Source: Methylomicrobium sp035916875 (lineage in GTDB: Bacteria; Pseudomonadota; Gammaproteobacteria; Methylococcales; Methylomonadaceae). From it: 32,870 bases of DNA. Positions 1-8,680 of the stretch are shown here, piece after piece. Positions within the stretch are counted from its first letter, which is position 1, and each line of letters starts with the position of its first letter. The notes below the pieces were generated by a model. That model ran no database searches and was not told the DNA's origin. It saw nothing but the letters and a program-made list of their open reading frames with translations. Location: NCBI RefSeq assembly GCF_035916875.1, contig NZ_JAXUHN010000033.1, positions 1 through 32,870 on the forward strand, read 5' to 3'. A program made the position numbers and the translations under genes.

Positions 1-141
1 TTTGGACACAGGAAAACCCGCCTGCCTGCCTGAGCTACGGCTCCACACAAAAGTGTGAGTCGCTTAAAAATTCGGCCGGTGGATAGGGAAAATTATACTT
101 TTCGGGCAGACACTAATTATCTGGGCAGTTGCCTTTACGGC

Positions 142-1011
142 TCATACTCTGCCGGATACCAACTGTCCATTCCGATAGTCTGCAATCGCCTGCTCAATTT
201 CGTCCCGTGTATTCATGACGAAGGGGCCATACTGGACAATCGGCTCGCGTAAGGGTCTGCCAGCCAGCACCAGAAAAGCGACACCCTCCTCACCTGCATG
301 AACTTGCATGCTGTCACCTTCGGAAAGCACCCCGGCGGCATGCGTTCCAAGCGGCTGCCTTTCTGCCAATGGACCGATTTCTGCCCCGCCTTCGTAAATA
401 TAAATAAATGCGTTATGGCTTTGAGCAATCGGGTGGACAAAATGTGCGTCTGCAGTCAGCCGGACATCCAGGAACAATGGCTCGGTGCTCAACCCCTGGA
501 TTGGCCCGGATACGCGCCGGTCATCGATTTGTGCAGTCCCGGCAATGATTTTCACCTGGCCGCCGCCCCGCAGGTTTAGCTGGGGAATGTCCTCCGGTTG
601 AATATCCTGGTATGCAGCCGGTTTCATTTTCTCAGCAGCCGGCAAGTTCACCCAAAGCTGGAACCCCCGCATGCGGCCACTCTCTTGTTGCGGCATTTCG
701 GAGTGGATGATGCCTCGTCCGGCGGTCATCCATTGTACCGATCCGCTCTTCAAGTCGCCTCGGTGCCCTAGGTGGTCCTGATGCAGCATGTGACCATCCA
801 ATATGTAAGTCACCGTCTCGAAACCCCGGTGGGGATGATCGGGAAAGCCGGCGATGTAGTCATCGGCATTCATTGATGAAAATTCGTCCAGCATCAGGAA
901 TGGATCGAGGCGCAAATATTGAGATTGCCCAAGACTGCGCAGCAATTTGACGCCGCCTCCATCGGAGGTCGGTATGGCGCTGATCACTTGCTTCAAGGTT
1001 CGAGTAGGCAT
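142..1011 (-). CDS. Pirin family protein
   Basis: A 289-residue bicupin of the pirin family. The N-terminal cupin carries the metal site: His59 and His61 in the motif DHPHRGFETVTYILDG, then His103 and Glu105 in IIHSEMP, matching the four metal ligands known in human pirin. The C-terminal cupin (about residues 175-265) is present and the length is normal. Bacterial pirins are metal proteins, some with quercetinase activity and some interacting with other enzymes; which applies here cannot be read from sequence. The start has a good ribosome site (AAGGAG just upstream). It is the last gene of a same-strand row azoR-yceI-pirin, so it is probably part of a stress or detoxification unit governed by the divergent LysR gene. 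Family call is firm, function uncertain. Confidence 0.93.
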   Translation of the reverse strand: MPTRTLKQVISAIPTSDGGGVKLLRSLGQSQYLRLDPFLMLDEFSSMNADDYIAGFPDHPHRGFETVTYILDGHMLHQDHLGHRGDLKSGSVQWMTAGRGIIHSEMPQQESGRMRGFQLWVNLPAAEKMKPAAYQDIQPEDIPQLNLRGGGQVKIIAGTAQIDDRRVSGPIQGLSTEPLFLDVRLTADAHFVHPIAQSHNAFIYIYEGGAEIGPLAERQPLGTHAAGVLSEGDSMQVHAGEEGVAFLVLAGRPLREPIVQYGPFVMNTRDEIEQAIADYRNGQLVSGRV

Positions 1012-1120
1012 GTCTTACTCCTTAATAAATTCGTGTAACGGTAACGGGTAGATCCAGTTACCGTCGTCGATTGTTGTTCCGGAACGGGATAAACGTAAGT
1101 CTTCGGTTTTAGCCAAAAGC

Positions 1121-1687
1121 TTATTCCTTGATGGCTTCGACTGAGATAGTCAGCGTTACATCGTCGCCGACATTGGGCGCGTATTTGCCCATGTTGAAGT
1201 CAGTGCGCTTAACGACTGCTGTTGCATTGGCTCCGCAAGCCTCCTTCTTCAGCATCGGATGAGGCATGCATTGGAAAGATGCCACCGTCAGTGATACCGG
1301 CTTGCTGATCCCTTTAAGCGTAAGCGTACCATCGACTGACGAGACATTGTCGCCGTCGAAGTTGACTTTGCTGGCGGTAAAGTTAGCGATTGGATATCTG
1401 CCGGTGTCCAGAAAATCCGCCCCCTGGATATGCTCGTTGAACAAGGGGTAGCCGGTATCGACCGAAGTGGCGTCGATGGTGACGTTGACAGAACCTGTTT
1501 TCGCCTCGCGATCGATAATAATCTTGCCGGAGGTCTTGTCGAAGCGGCTTAGCTGCGTCGAGTAGCCGAAATGGCTATAAGAAAAACGCGGATAGGTATG
1601 GGTGCCGTCGATTACGTAGGTTTCAGGTGCGGCCAAAGCAGCGCTTGAAAAAGCGGCAGCTAAAGTAAAAAATGGTATGTGTTTCAT
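1121..1687 (-). CDS. YceI family periplasmic protein
   Basis: 188 residues starting at MKHIPFFTLAAAF, a clear Sec signal peptide with likely cleavage after the AALA segment. I chose this start over the longer frame (up to 1828) because AAGGA lies 8 bases upstream and the extra N-terminus would overlap the end of azoR and bury the signal. The mature part is a YceI lipocalin-like barrel: YVIDGTHTYPRFSYSHFG at the front, then FNEHIQGADFLDTGRYP and LTLKGISKPVSL, which are family hallmarks. YceI proteins bind long isoprenoid lipids or quinones in the periplasm and are often induced by base or oxidative stress. It lies between azoR and the pirin gene, all on one strand, suggesting co-expression. 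Ligand not known. Confidence 0.93.
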   Translation of the reverse strand: MKHIPFFTLAAAFSSAALAAPETYVIDGTHTYPRFSYSHFGYSTQLSRFDKTSGKIIIDREAKTGSVNVTIDATSVDTGYPLFNEHIQGADFLDTGRYPIANFTASKVNFDGDNVSSVDGTLTLKGISKPVSLTVASFQCMPHPMLKKEACGANATAVVKRTDFNMGKYAPNVGDDVTLTISVEAIKE

Positions 1688-1727
1688 GACGCGGATCCTT
1701 ATTTTAGGAATGATAAAAACTGTCAAA

Positions 1728-2330
1728 TCAAGCCGCCAATTTGGCGAGTTGCTGATTGGCCTCGGCCAATGCCGCATCCTTGCGTGCCTCTCCCATGTTG
1801 AGCCCTTCGGCATAAACGAACTCGACATCGGTGATGCCTAAAAAGCCGAGGAAGTCCCGCACGTAGCGGGTTTGGGTGTCGAGCGGCGTACCGGCATAAA
1901 GCCCGCCTCGCGTAGCGAAAACATAAACCTTCTTGCCGGTCAGCAAGCCTTGGGGGCCCTTTTCGGTGTAGCGGAAAGTCACCCCGGCTCGGGCGATGTG
2001 GTCGAAGTAAGCCTTGAGCGTCGAAGGGATGCCGAAGTTATACATAGGCAAGCCAATGACAATGACGTCTGCCTGTTTGATCTCATCGATCAGTGCATCC
2101 GACTTCGCCACAAAAGCTTGCTGCTCTGGATTCCGCACTTCCGGCTTCGCAAAAAATGCCATCACTCGCTGCGCATCCAGATGCGGCAAGGGTTCCTGTG
2201 CCAGGTCGCGGGCAAGCACCTGGGCATCCGGATGGTTTTTATGCCATGCAACGACAAATTGATCCGCGAGTTGGCTGGATTGGCCGCCGGAAGAGAAAAT
2301 GCTGGAATTGATTTGGAGCAGGGTTTTCAT
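1728..2330 (-). CDS. azoR: FMN-dependent NADH:quinone / azo reductase
   Basis: 200 residues, the normal AzoR length, with a flavodoxin-like fold. Visible FMN-binding segments are the N-terminal loop after MKTLLQINSSIFSS, the stretch PMYNFGIPSTLKAYFDHIAR, and the TRGGLY loop; the tail YVRDFLGFLGITDVEFVYAEG is also typical. The family reduces quinones and azo dyes by two-electron transfer from NADH and protects against thiol-reactive electrophiles. It is the first gene of a minus-strand row with yceI and pirin, and is divergent from a LysR regulator across about 106 bases. That layout fits LysR control of azoR by quinone or electrophile stress, which is inference. Cytoplasmic. Confidence 0.93.
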   Translation of the reverse strand: MKTLLQINSSIFSSGGQSSQLADQFVVAWHKNHPDAQVLARDLAQEPLPHLDAQRVMAFFAKPEVRNPEQQAFVAKSDALIDEIKQADVIVIGLPMYNFGIPSTLKAYFDHIARAGVTFRYTEKGPQGLLTGKKVYVFATRGGLYAGTPLDTQTRYVRDFLGFLGITDVEFVYAEGLNMGEARKDAALAEANQQLAKLAA

Positions 2331-2390
2331 GAGGTTTTTCCTCCGTTGCTGAAAGTGAAGATATTAAATCACCAGACAAATAGATAAAAA

Positions 2391-2428
2391 AGTATAATAT
2401 ACTGCTTATAATTATCTAATTTGTAGAT
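2391..2428. promoter_or_regulatory. Dyad sites between azoR and the LysR gene
   Basis: The AT-rich gap between the divergent azoR and LysR genes holds two short perfect dyads. AGTATAATATACT (2391-2403) is symmetric around one base. ATCTA-N5-TAGAT (2414-2428) contains a T-N11-A core (TCTAATTTGTAGA), the usual form of a LysR-type binding site. They are centred 24 bases apart, near two helical turns, and lie 9-46 bases from the LysR start codon. TATAAT inside the first dyad could also be a -10 element. Binding by the adjacent regulator is inferred from position only. Confidence 0.55.
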
Positions 2429-2436
2429 CATTAATC

Positions 2437-3357
2437 ATGACACCTCAAATTACTCTTGAGCAATGGCGATCACTGATCGCGGTAGTGGATGCCGGCGGTT
2501 ACGCCCAGGCAGCGGAAATCCTGCATAAAAGCCAATCCGCTGTGTCCTACGCGGTACAAAAAATCGAATCTCAGCTGAACGTGAAAGCATTCGAGATTCA
2601 AGGCCGCAAAGCCATACTCACACCTACAGGCCAGATGCTTTACCGGCGCGCGTTGGCATTAGTGGAGGAGGCCAGCGATCTGGAGCGGGCGGCGCACACA
2701 CTTTCCGCAGGGTGGGAAGCCGAGATTCATATCGCGGCTGAAATACTTTTTCCTTCTCGGCTCCTCTTGGCCTGCCTGGATCGTTTCGGCCAGGAAAGCC
2801 CAAGAACACGGGTTGAAGTGATTGAGTCAGTGCTGGGAGGAACTGCCGATGCGCTGCTCAAGGGTGAAGCCGACCTGGTGATTTCGCCCCAACAGCCGCC
2901 AGGTTTTTTAGGCGAGTTGCTGATGCGAATACGCTTGATCGCCGTCGCGCATGCCGATCACCCCCTGCATCGATATGGACGCGAGCTCACCCATCACGAC
3001 TTGCGCGCCTATCGGCATCTGGTGGTTCGGGATTCGGGAAGCAAGCGCGACCGGCGCGCGGTATCTGTCGAAGTTGATCAGCGCTGGACGGTGAGCCAGA
3101 TTGCCACGTCGATCCAGGCAGTCTCCATGGGTTTCGGTTTTGCTTGGCTGCCGGAGGAGCATATCCATGAGGAGTTAGAGACAGGATTGCTAAAACCACT
3201 CTCTTTACGGGAAGGCGGAATCATCGAGGTTTCTTTATACATAATCTTAGCCAACTCGGACTTTGTGGGTCCTGGCGTGCGGCGTCTGGCCGAGATCATC
3301 CGCGAATCGGTTCAACCTTGCAACACAGCCAACCGTAAGAACTTCGTATTGCCATGA
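2437..3357 (+). CDS. LysR family transcriptional regulator
   Basis: 306 residues, standard LysR length. The winged helix-turn-helix occupies about residues 5-63: LEQWRSLIAVVDAGGYAQAAEILHKSQSAVSYAVQKIE followed by a wing with LTPTG. The rest is a LysR substrate-binding domain with the usual segments (LLKGEADLVIS, MGFGFAWLPEEHI). It is divergent from azoR-yceI-pirin, so the most likely role is control of that row and of its own expression through the dyads in the gap. The inducer cannot be read from sequence; quinones or electrophiles are a guess from azoR. The gene ends just before a short gap to the YebC-family gene, which has its own start signals. Confidence 0.92.
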   Translation: MTPQITLEQWRSLIAVVDAGGYAQAAEILHKSQSAVSYAVQKIESQLNVKAFEIQGRKAILTPTGQMLYRRALALVEEASDLERAAHTLSAGWEAEIHIAAEILFPSRLLLACLDRFGQESPRTRVEVIESVLGGTADALLKGEADLVISPQQPPGFLGELLMRIRLIAVAHADHPLHRYGRELTHHDLRAYRHLVVRDSGSKRDRRAVSVEVDQRWTVSQIATSIQAVSMGFGFAWLPEEHIHEELETGLLKPLSLREGGIIEVSLYIILANSDFVGPGVRRLAEIIRESVQPCNTANRKNFVLP

Positions 3358-3518
3358 AACAAGCGGGGGGTTTTATTCGGCAATGTCAGCGCAGTTTCCA
3401 TAATGCCCTTTGTCTCTAAAAGGATTGGCGATTTCTAAGTAAAAAGCTAAAAGGTTTCCTTTACGAATACTTGCCTGTAAAATTCCCATCTTTTTGTTTT
3501 CAATGGAGCAATAGCCCA

Positions 3519-4235
3519 ATGGGTAGAGCTTATCAAAACCGTAAAGTTTCCATGGCCAAAACAGCTGATGCCAAGGCCAAGGTCTACAGCAAATATGGCC
3601 GTGAAATCTATGTGTGTGCAAAATCCGGGGGCATCGACCCGTCTGGAAACTTGACCTTGCGTGGGTTGATCGATCGGGCCAAGAAAGATCAAGTCCCTAC
3701 CCACGTGATTGAGAAAGCCATCGACAAAGCAAAAGGCGGAGGCGGCGAAGATTTCGCGCCAGCGCGCTATGAAGGCTTCGGCCCCGGCGGCTGCATGGTG
3801 ATCATCGACTGTCTCACCGACAACCCTAACCGGACTTTTGGCGATGTCCGTCTATGTTTTACCAAGACAAAATGTAAAATCGGCACCCAGGGCACGGTCA
3901 GCCACATGTTCGACCATGCCGCTATCCTGGCATTTAAAAGCGCTGACGAGGACGCAGTTCTCGAAGCGTTGCTCGGAGCCGATGTCGATGTGACCGATAT
4001 TGAAAACGAGGATGGAAAAATTACTGTCTTCACGCCGCAGGCCGACTACGCCAAGGCCAAGCAAGCCTTAACCGATTTACTCGGCGAGATCGATTTTGAA
4101 GTCGACGAAATTCAATTCGTGCCGAGAGGCGCTACGCCGATTAGCGGTGACGATATAGCCTTGTTTGAAAAGTTTTTGGATATGTTGAATGATCTGGACG
4201 ATGTACAGAGTGTTTTTCATGATGCCGAGTATTGA
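3519..4235 (+). CDS. YebC/PmpR family protein (YeeN type)
   Basis: 238 residues starting MGRAYQNRKVSMAKTADAKA, the same length as Escherichia coli YeeN as I remember it. I chose this start because GGAG lies 10 bases upstream and family homology begins here; the frame extends upstream but without family character. Family segments visible: SKYGREIYVCAKSGGIDPSGN, VPTHVIEKAIDKAKGGGGEDF, RYEGFGPGGCMVIIDCLTDNPNRT, and an acidic C-terminus ending in DDVQSVFHD. Proteins of this family were named as transcriptional regulators; for bacterial YebC a role in easing ribosome stalling at proline runs has been reported, but the YeeN branch is less well studied. Apparently single-gene unit, convergent with the lipoprotein gene. 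Confidence 0.92.
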   Translation: MGRAYQNRKVSMAKTADAKAKVYSKYGREIYVCAKSGGIDPSGNLTLRGLIDRAKKDQVPTHVIEKAIDKAKGGGGEDFAPARYEGFGPGGCMVIIDCLTDNPNRTFGDVRLCFTKTKCKIGTQGTVSHMFDHAAILAFKSADEDAVLEALLGADVDVTDIENEDGKITVFTPQADYAKAKQALTDLLGEIDFEVDEIQFVPRGATPISGDDIALFEKFLDMLNDLDDVQSVFHDAEY

Positions 4236-4284
4236 AAGGCAACTGACGGTGTATTAATTGGCGCCGTTTAACTACTCAATCCGA

Positions 4285-4334
4285 CATTCCGGCATGCCCA
4301 AAGAGGATTAAACGACCAAGTAATGCCCGGAATG
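4285..4334. repeat. Imperfect inverted repeat between convergent genes
   Basis: CATTCCGGCAT (4285-4295) pairs with ATGCCCGGAATG (4323-4334), one base being unpaired. It lies in the 187-base gap between the convergent YebC-family and lipoprotein genes. There is no T-run, so it is not a classical intrinsic terminator, though a transcription-end or stability role is possible. Confidence 0.35.
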
Positions 4335-4422
4335 ATGAGGCGGAGTCTGTAAGTGACTTTGGTTCCAAGACGGATTACACGACTCAACAGAGGCCCCATC
4401 CTATGAATGGTGCGTTCAACCG

Positions 4423-5031
4423 TCAAGTCGTGCCCGGATGAAGCGGCTGTTTTTCAGGCGGGAGGTTTTTTTCCAATTCACGGCGAAACTCTTCGAGTTG
4501 CCTAAACAACTCTTCGCTGAAAGACTTGAGTTGTTGCTCAAACAGCGGAATCTGTTGTTCCAGTTCCTTGTTGATCGCTTCGCCAATTTTCCCGAGGCTT
4601 TTAAAGATTTCGCCGAAGGGCTGGTGCAACAGATTATTCAACGTTTGCTGATAGTCCACCTTCCAGCGATCGTTTTCTTTCGCAAGCACGGTATCGAACG
4701 ATAAGATCCTATTGTTTTCGGGCCTTTGCAGCGTCAGCAAGGTTGCGACCCTCGCGTTACCGCCGTCGATCAAGACCTTTCCTGTCTCCAGGGATGCGCC
4801 TTCCAGATTTTTCTGCCGGGTTACGAGATGTTGGCTTTCCTGCATCGTATGGCTTCTGGCGGTTTCGATATCCCCATCCGCCATCGCTTTCCAGAAGGCC
4901 GAGGTGGTTTGTTCGGGCGTCGAAACGGTTTGGCAGGCACTCAGCATGAACAAGAGAAAGGCCCCGATAAAAGTGCTTTTTATACTCAAAAACCGGGGAA
5001 AAATCGGCATTGCTGTTTGGGTTCTCACCAT
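4423..5031 (-). CDS. Putative lipoprotein with helical C-terminus
   Basis: 202 residues from ATG at 5031 (MVRTQTAMP...), preferred because GGAG sits six bases before it; an in-frame ATG four codons upstream has no ribosome site. A hydrophobic segment ends in the lipobox LSAC, giving a lipid-modified Cys at residue 33. The next part (STPEQTTSAFWKAMADGDIETARSHT) looks like the small NTF2-like DUF4878 domain of many lipoproteins, followed by VLAKENDRWKVDYQQTL. The last 70 residues are charged and amphipathic (KELEQQIPLFEQQLKSFSEELFRQLEEF), probably a long helix or coiled coil. Function unknown. It lies downstream of the two hydrolase genes on the same strand, 132 bases away, so probably has its own promoter. 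Confidence 0.8.
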   Translation of the reverse strand: MVRTQTAMPIFPRFLSIKSTFIGAFLLFMLSACQTVSTPEQTTSAFWKAMADGDIETARSHTMQESQHLVTRQKNLEGASLETGKVLIDGGNARVATLLTLQRPENNRILSFDTVLAKENDRWKVDYQQTLNNLLHQPFGEIFKSLGKIGEAINKELEQQIPLFEQQLKSFSEELFRQLEEFRRELEKNLPPEKQPLHPGTT

Positions 5032-5163
5032 CGGAATCTCCATGAAATAACAGTCAATTCAAGCACGTCCCTAACCGACGCCCTCTTCATTTACATGGGA
5101 CTATACATTTGCCTGATTGTTGCAGATGCAATTGAAATAAGCCATGCACTTGACTCCGGTATA

Positions 5164-5892
5164 TCACACATAGAGCCTTGTCATCTGCCGCCAATATGCA
5201 CCGCGATGCGCACGTCCATCCCATTTGTGCAGGGCATGCGGAATGCCTTTGGACCACAATATATCACTCAGATAACGGTTGTTGTCGAGAAACGGATCTT
5301 CCTTGCCGATCGCGAATACCATGTCCATCTGCCGCATATATTGCAGGCGCGATTCACAGTCGAGTTGGGGCAGAAAATGCGTCGGCGTGTGGAAATAGAT
5401 GTTGTCGTCGTAATAGCCGTCGAACAGATTGTAAAAGTGCTCGGCCGGCATAGTCAAATCGTATCTGCCTGAAAACGCGCACAATTTTTGAAATCGATGA
5501 GGATGGCGAAAAGCAATAGTGGCGGCTTTATATGCGCCCAGGCTGCAACCGAAGGCGATCGTGCAGGGGTGCTGATTATTCTTCATCATAAACGGCAGCA
5601 CATCGTTCAAAATGTAGTCTTCATACTGAATATGTCGCCGAATCCGCCCGGACGGATGACACCAGCCGCAATAAAAACTCTCGTGCGCGATGCTGTCCAC
5701 GCAATACAATTGCAGATGGCCTGCATCGATTTTGTCGGCCAGTATACCGACGATGCCGATATCTTCGTATTCGTAAAAACGCCCGTCGCGGGTCGGAAAC
5801 ATCAGGACTTTCGCCCCGTTATGGCCGAACACCAACAGTTCCATGTCGCGTCCCAGATCAGGACTGTGCCAATAGTGATATTCCCGCTTCAT
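5164..5892 (-). CDS. Esterase family alpha/beta hydrolase
   Basis: 242 residues resembling the putative esterase (esterase D-like) group. The nucleophile elbow is GCSLGA with Ser117; Asp199 in GKEDPFL and His222 or His229 in ALHKWDGRAHRGAYW are candidates for the rest of the triad. The front has VLMFPTRDGRFYEYEDIG, typical of this subgroup, which usually lacks a signal peptide, as here. The start codon overlaps the stop of the upstream hydrolase gene by four bases (ATGA), so the two are translationally coupled. Substrate cannot be told from sequence; acyl esters are the family expectation. Confidence 0.85.
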   Translation of the reverse strand: MKREYHYWHSPDLGRDMELLVFGHNGAKVLMFPTRDGRFYEYEDIGIVGILADKIDAGHLQLYCVDSIAHESFYCGWCHPSGRIRRHIQYEDYILNDVLPFMMKNNQHPCTIAFGCSLGAYKAATIAFRHPHRFQKLCAFSGRYDLTMPAEHFYNLFDGYYDDNIYFHTPTHFLPQLDCESRLQYMRQMDMVFAIGKEDPFLDNNRYLSDILWSKGIPHALHKWDGRAHRGAYWRQMTRLYV

Positions 5893-6827
5893 AATCCGCT
5901 GAAAAACTCCCCCAATTCCGCAATTAATTCGTTTTCCTGCGCCGCTTTGCGGGGATACTCCGCATGTCCTCTTTCAAGGACGAATAGGCGTTTTTCCCGT
6001 GGCAGCGCGTTGTAAATGCTGAACTGTCCAGGCGGGGCCACCACCGGATCCGCCAGCGCTGCGGCCACATGCACGGGCGCCTCAATGAACCGTGCTGCGA
6101 CCGCGGCATCATAATAGCGCAATATGTCGAGAATATGACTGTGCTGGCTCTGGTAGTTTTGCAGCGACGCCGCGCTGCCCCAGGTCGGCAGTTTCAGGCG
6201 TAGCGGGTGATGGCCGAAACTCGGCACATTGAAATGGGCGCGCTGGATGCGTCTGTCCCACGGCAGCGCCAGCGCGCCGATGCCGCCGCCAAAGCTGATG
6301 CCGAGATAGGCGATATGGCCCGCTACGGAGGGAAATAATGCCAGCAAGGCAGACACCGCAACCCACAAATCTTCAACGCAACCGCCCAGGATGTAGCGGT
6401 CTTTCTTATCGATGTCATGAAGTACATGATAAGCCGGATTGTCCGAAATCGGCCAGCGCCGGCTGCGGGACAGTCCGCGAAAACATGGAAACAAAAAAAC
6501 CGCATTCGGAATCGGCAGATGAAAATCCGGTCCCTCGCGTCCGCCGTAGCCGTGCCCGACGATCACGCCGCGCGTTACCTGCGCATGCTTCGGAACAAGG
6601 GCCCACCCCCAGATTTCGAAAGCATCCGTGGAACGGTAATTCAGATCGTAACACTCGAAAGAGGGATGCGACCAACCGCAACGAGTGAGGCGCTGGTACG
6701 GCTCCAATGACAGCGCACGCTGATAACGCTTCTGCCAAAAAGGCACAAAATCATCCGGCGGCGGAGGCGGCTCGATACGTTTCAATTGGTCCAGGGTGTA
6801 ACCGTATGAAGGGTCGAATTGTGGCAT
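5889..6827 (-). CDS. Acetylxylan-esterase-like alpha/beta hydrolase
   Basis: 312 residues with the layout of AXE1/CE7-type esterases. The N-terminus has PDDFVPFWQKRYQRAL; the oxyanion region reads VIVGHGYGGREGP and PCFRGLSRS (the family RGQ motif appears as RGL); the nucleophile elbow is GISFGGG with Ser178. Asp260 (ALADPVV) and His288 (RGHAEYP) complete the triad. No signal peptide is seen, so a cytoplasmic deacetylase or general esterase acting on small acetylated compounds is likely. It overlaps the next hydrolase gene by ATGA. The pair forms a two-gene operon of related hydrolases, which is a little unusual and hints at a shared substrate pathway. Confidence 0.85.
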   Translation of the reverse strand: MPQFDPSYGYTLDQLKRIEPPPPPDDFVPFWQKRYQRALSLEPYQRLTRCGWSHPSFECYDLNYRSTDAFEIWGWALVPKHAQVTRGVIVGHGYGGREGPDFHLPIPNAVFLFPCFRGLSRSRRWPISDNPAYHVLHDIDKKDRYILGGCVEDLWVAVSALLALFPSVAGHIAYLGISFGGGIGALALPWDRRIQRAHFNVPSFGHHPLRLKLPTWGSAASLQNYQSQHSHILDILRYYDAAVAARFIEAPVHVAAALADPVVAPPGQFSIYNALPREKRLFVLERGHAEYPRKAAQENELIAELGEFFSGL

Positions 6828-7108
6828 GGGTCGGATTGATGAAAACTGTTTAAAGGCTCGAAAAATCGATGGCTGACTGTCACCTTATTTGAATGCCTGC
6901 CAGCACTGGAAAAACAAAATAATGAAGTATCCGTCACTTAGTAAAAAACTACCAATTGATTGGAACAGTTAAAGTAAGCAAGATGACTGCTAGAGCGTCG
7001 GCGATTGCAGTGTCTGCTTAAAAAGGGACCGCTCCGTTTAATTACAATTCTGCTTCCAGTGAAACTGGCATCGTCAAGCGGATCCCCAGAAAACCAAGAG
7101 ACAATTCG
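6828..7108. other. Gap with no recognised gene
   Basis: The 281 bases between the hydrolase operon and the SGNH pseudogene hold no convincing coding frame, RNA gene or clear promoter that I can see. The operon promoter must lie in its left part, but no strong -35/-10 pair stands out. Confidence 0.5.
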
Positions 7109-8068
7109 ATGAACACTGGCAAAGCAATCGGGAAGAAACCGGCTCAAACGCCTTATGACAGAATCGTGACTTTCGACGCCGGTTTGACCGATCCCGGTAA
7201 CGACTTTTTCTTGCTTAAGTCGTTGTCCGATCCCAAAATTTTCGAGCAATGCGTAACCTCAACATTAAGCGCCCCACCCTATGATCGACTGGTTGAATCG
7301 ATTATCCCGATAACGCCCGATGCCAAAGGCGGCCATCATTTTACCAACGGCGACACTTGGGTTGAATGTTTAGCCATCTCACTCAAAATGCCCGGCGATA
7401 GCCGTCCGGCGTTGAAACCGGGACGACATGTCGCCCAATTATGCGGTCGGCGGCGCACGGACCGCTCAGCTTATCCATGCCGGTTTAATCTGCCGGATCA
7501 AAAGGACGCTTTTATCAAAGACGGGTTTGAAATGACCTCCCAAACCTTATTTATCTTGGAAGTCGGAGGAAATGACGTACGTGATGCAATCCCGCGAGGA
7601 TTAATCGGCCTAGAATTACTCTAATTTGCAATAGAGAATATCATTCAAAATATTACCGATACGGTGATCAATCTTTCTATCCATCACAATGCGCGGGAAA
7701 TTTTGCTGGTTAATGTTCCGAACAAAGGGGAAAACACAGGCAGTCAGAGCGTTAAACATCGCATATCCAGGCATATCCGCATTGGTAACTTACTCATCTC
7801 GGCTATTAATGACGTTTTAGCAAACGTAGTCGCCAGCACGCTGATTCCTGCCGGCGTTGAAGCCCGTTTTTGAATATCTACACCTGATCAACGACATCCT
7901 GGTTAACCCTGCATCGTTCGTTCGGAATCATCGATACCGACTACGCCTGCGTGACGCCAAACATAGCGCCTTACCAATGCAAAAAACCGGATACCTATCT
8001 ATTTTGGGAGGGTATCTACCCAACCTCGAGCGATCGCCAATAAAGCAACGGCAACGCTGGGTTTTTGA
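7109..8068 (+). pseudogene. Decayed SGNH/GDSL hydrolase
   Basis: A broken SGNH/GDSL lipase-esterase of about 320 codons. Recognisable blocks in order: YDRIVTFDAGLTDPGND (block I, where GDS/GAS has become DAG, so the serine is lost), GGHHFTNGDTWVE, a frame-shifted NYAVGGAR at about 7440, YPCRFNLPDQ back in the first frame, and VGGNDVRDA (block III). An in-frame TAA at 7622-7624 follows; the same frame continues with ENIIQNITDTVINL and ILLVNVPNKG to 7873. Homology then moves to another frame near 7915 (FGIIDTDYACVTPN, KKPDTYLFWEGIYPT), with the family's catalytic His in block V replaced by Tyr, and a further shift near 8040. Loss of Ser and His plus several frame breaks means it is long dead rather than a sequencing slip. 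Confidence 0.82.
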
Positions 8069-8080
8069 CTTTCGCAGCAG

Positions 8081-8659
8081 TTAATCCCGCAATTTCCGCA
8101 ATACCTCGGTCAACCTCGTCCCTAATTTTATGACGGCTGCCTGCAACTGAGCATCGTTCAGGTAGCCGTCGGGATGCATGGCTTTGTCGGCCTGCACGAT
8201 CGCCTGCTGTTCGGGCAGCACGGTCACGCCGATGTTGCTGAGCAACAAACGTAAAAAAACCAGCCCCCTCATTCCGCCCAAAGCGCCCGGAGACGCTGCC
8301 ATGATCGCCGCGACCTTTCCCCGGTAGGCCAGCAACGGCATTTCATCGCCTTCACGCCGGGACGCCCAGTCTATGGCATTTTTCAGCAATGGACTAAAGG
8401 CGCTGTTGTATTCAGGCGATGCGATCAGCACGCCGTCATGCGCGATCAACAACTGCTTGAAAGCGCGCGCCGCCTCAGGGAGGCCGTGCTCCGCCTCCTC
8501 GTCCTGATTGAAGATCGGCATCGGAAAATCGGCCAGATTGATGACCGTCACCTCGGCGCCGGCCTGTTCCGCACCTTGCGCAGCGATTCGGACCAGGCGC
8601 TGATTATAGGAATTTTTCCGGGCGCTGCCGGAAAAGGCGAGAATTTTGGGTTTGATCAT
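8081..8659 (-). CDS. NAD(P)H-dependent FMN reductase
   Basis: 192 residues of the NADPH-dependent FMN reductase family (ChrR/YieF-like). The FMN phosphate loop is SGSARKNSYNQRL near the N-terminus, and the flavin-binding signature SPEYNSAFSPLLKNAIDWASR is clear in the middle; ASPGALGGMRG follows. These soluble flavoproteins reduce quinones, chromate or azo compounds and lower oxidative stress; the physiological substrate is not evident. It lies 21 bases downstream of the DUF502 gene on the same strand, so the two may be co-transcribed. It ends 12 bases from the convergent SGNH pseudogene. Confidence 0.9.
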   Translation of the reverse strand: MIKPKILAFSGSARKNSYNQRLVRIAAQGAEQAGAEVTVINLADFPMPIFNQDEEAEHGLPEAARAFKQLLIAHDGVLIASPEYNSAFSPLLKNAIDWASRREGDEMPLLAYRGKVAAIMAASPGALGGMRGLVFLRLLLSNIGVTVLPEQQAIVQADKAMHPDGYLNDAQLQAAVIKLGTRLTEVLRKLRD

Positions 8660-8680
8660 GTGGGCTTACTGCTTATTCCG

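Noticed and set aside
20..56. CCTG triple repeat and CACAC-AAAA-GTGTG stem at the window start
   Set aside because: Very short and without context; could be chance.
1872..2387. Plus-strand frame of 171 codons antisense to azoR
   Set aside because: Antisense shadow of a well-supported gene with no ribosome site or recognisable domain.
3505..3530. tRNA D-arm-like text (AGCCCAATGGGTAGAGCT)
   Set aside because: No acceptor, anticodon or T arm around it; it is the start region of the YebC-family gene.
4726..5472. Plus-strand frame of 248 codons
   Set aside because: It runs antisense to the lipoprotein and esterase genes, has no family character and low-quality composition; a shadow frame.
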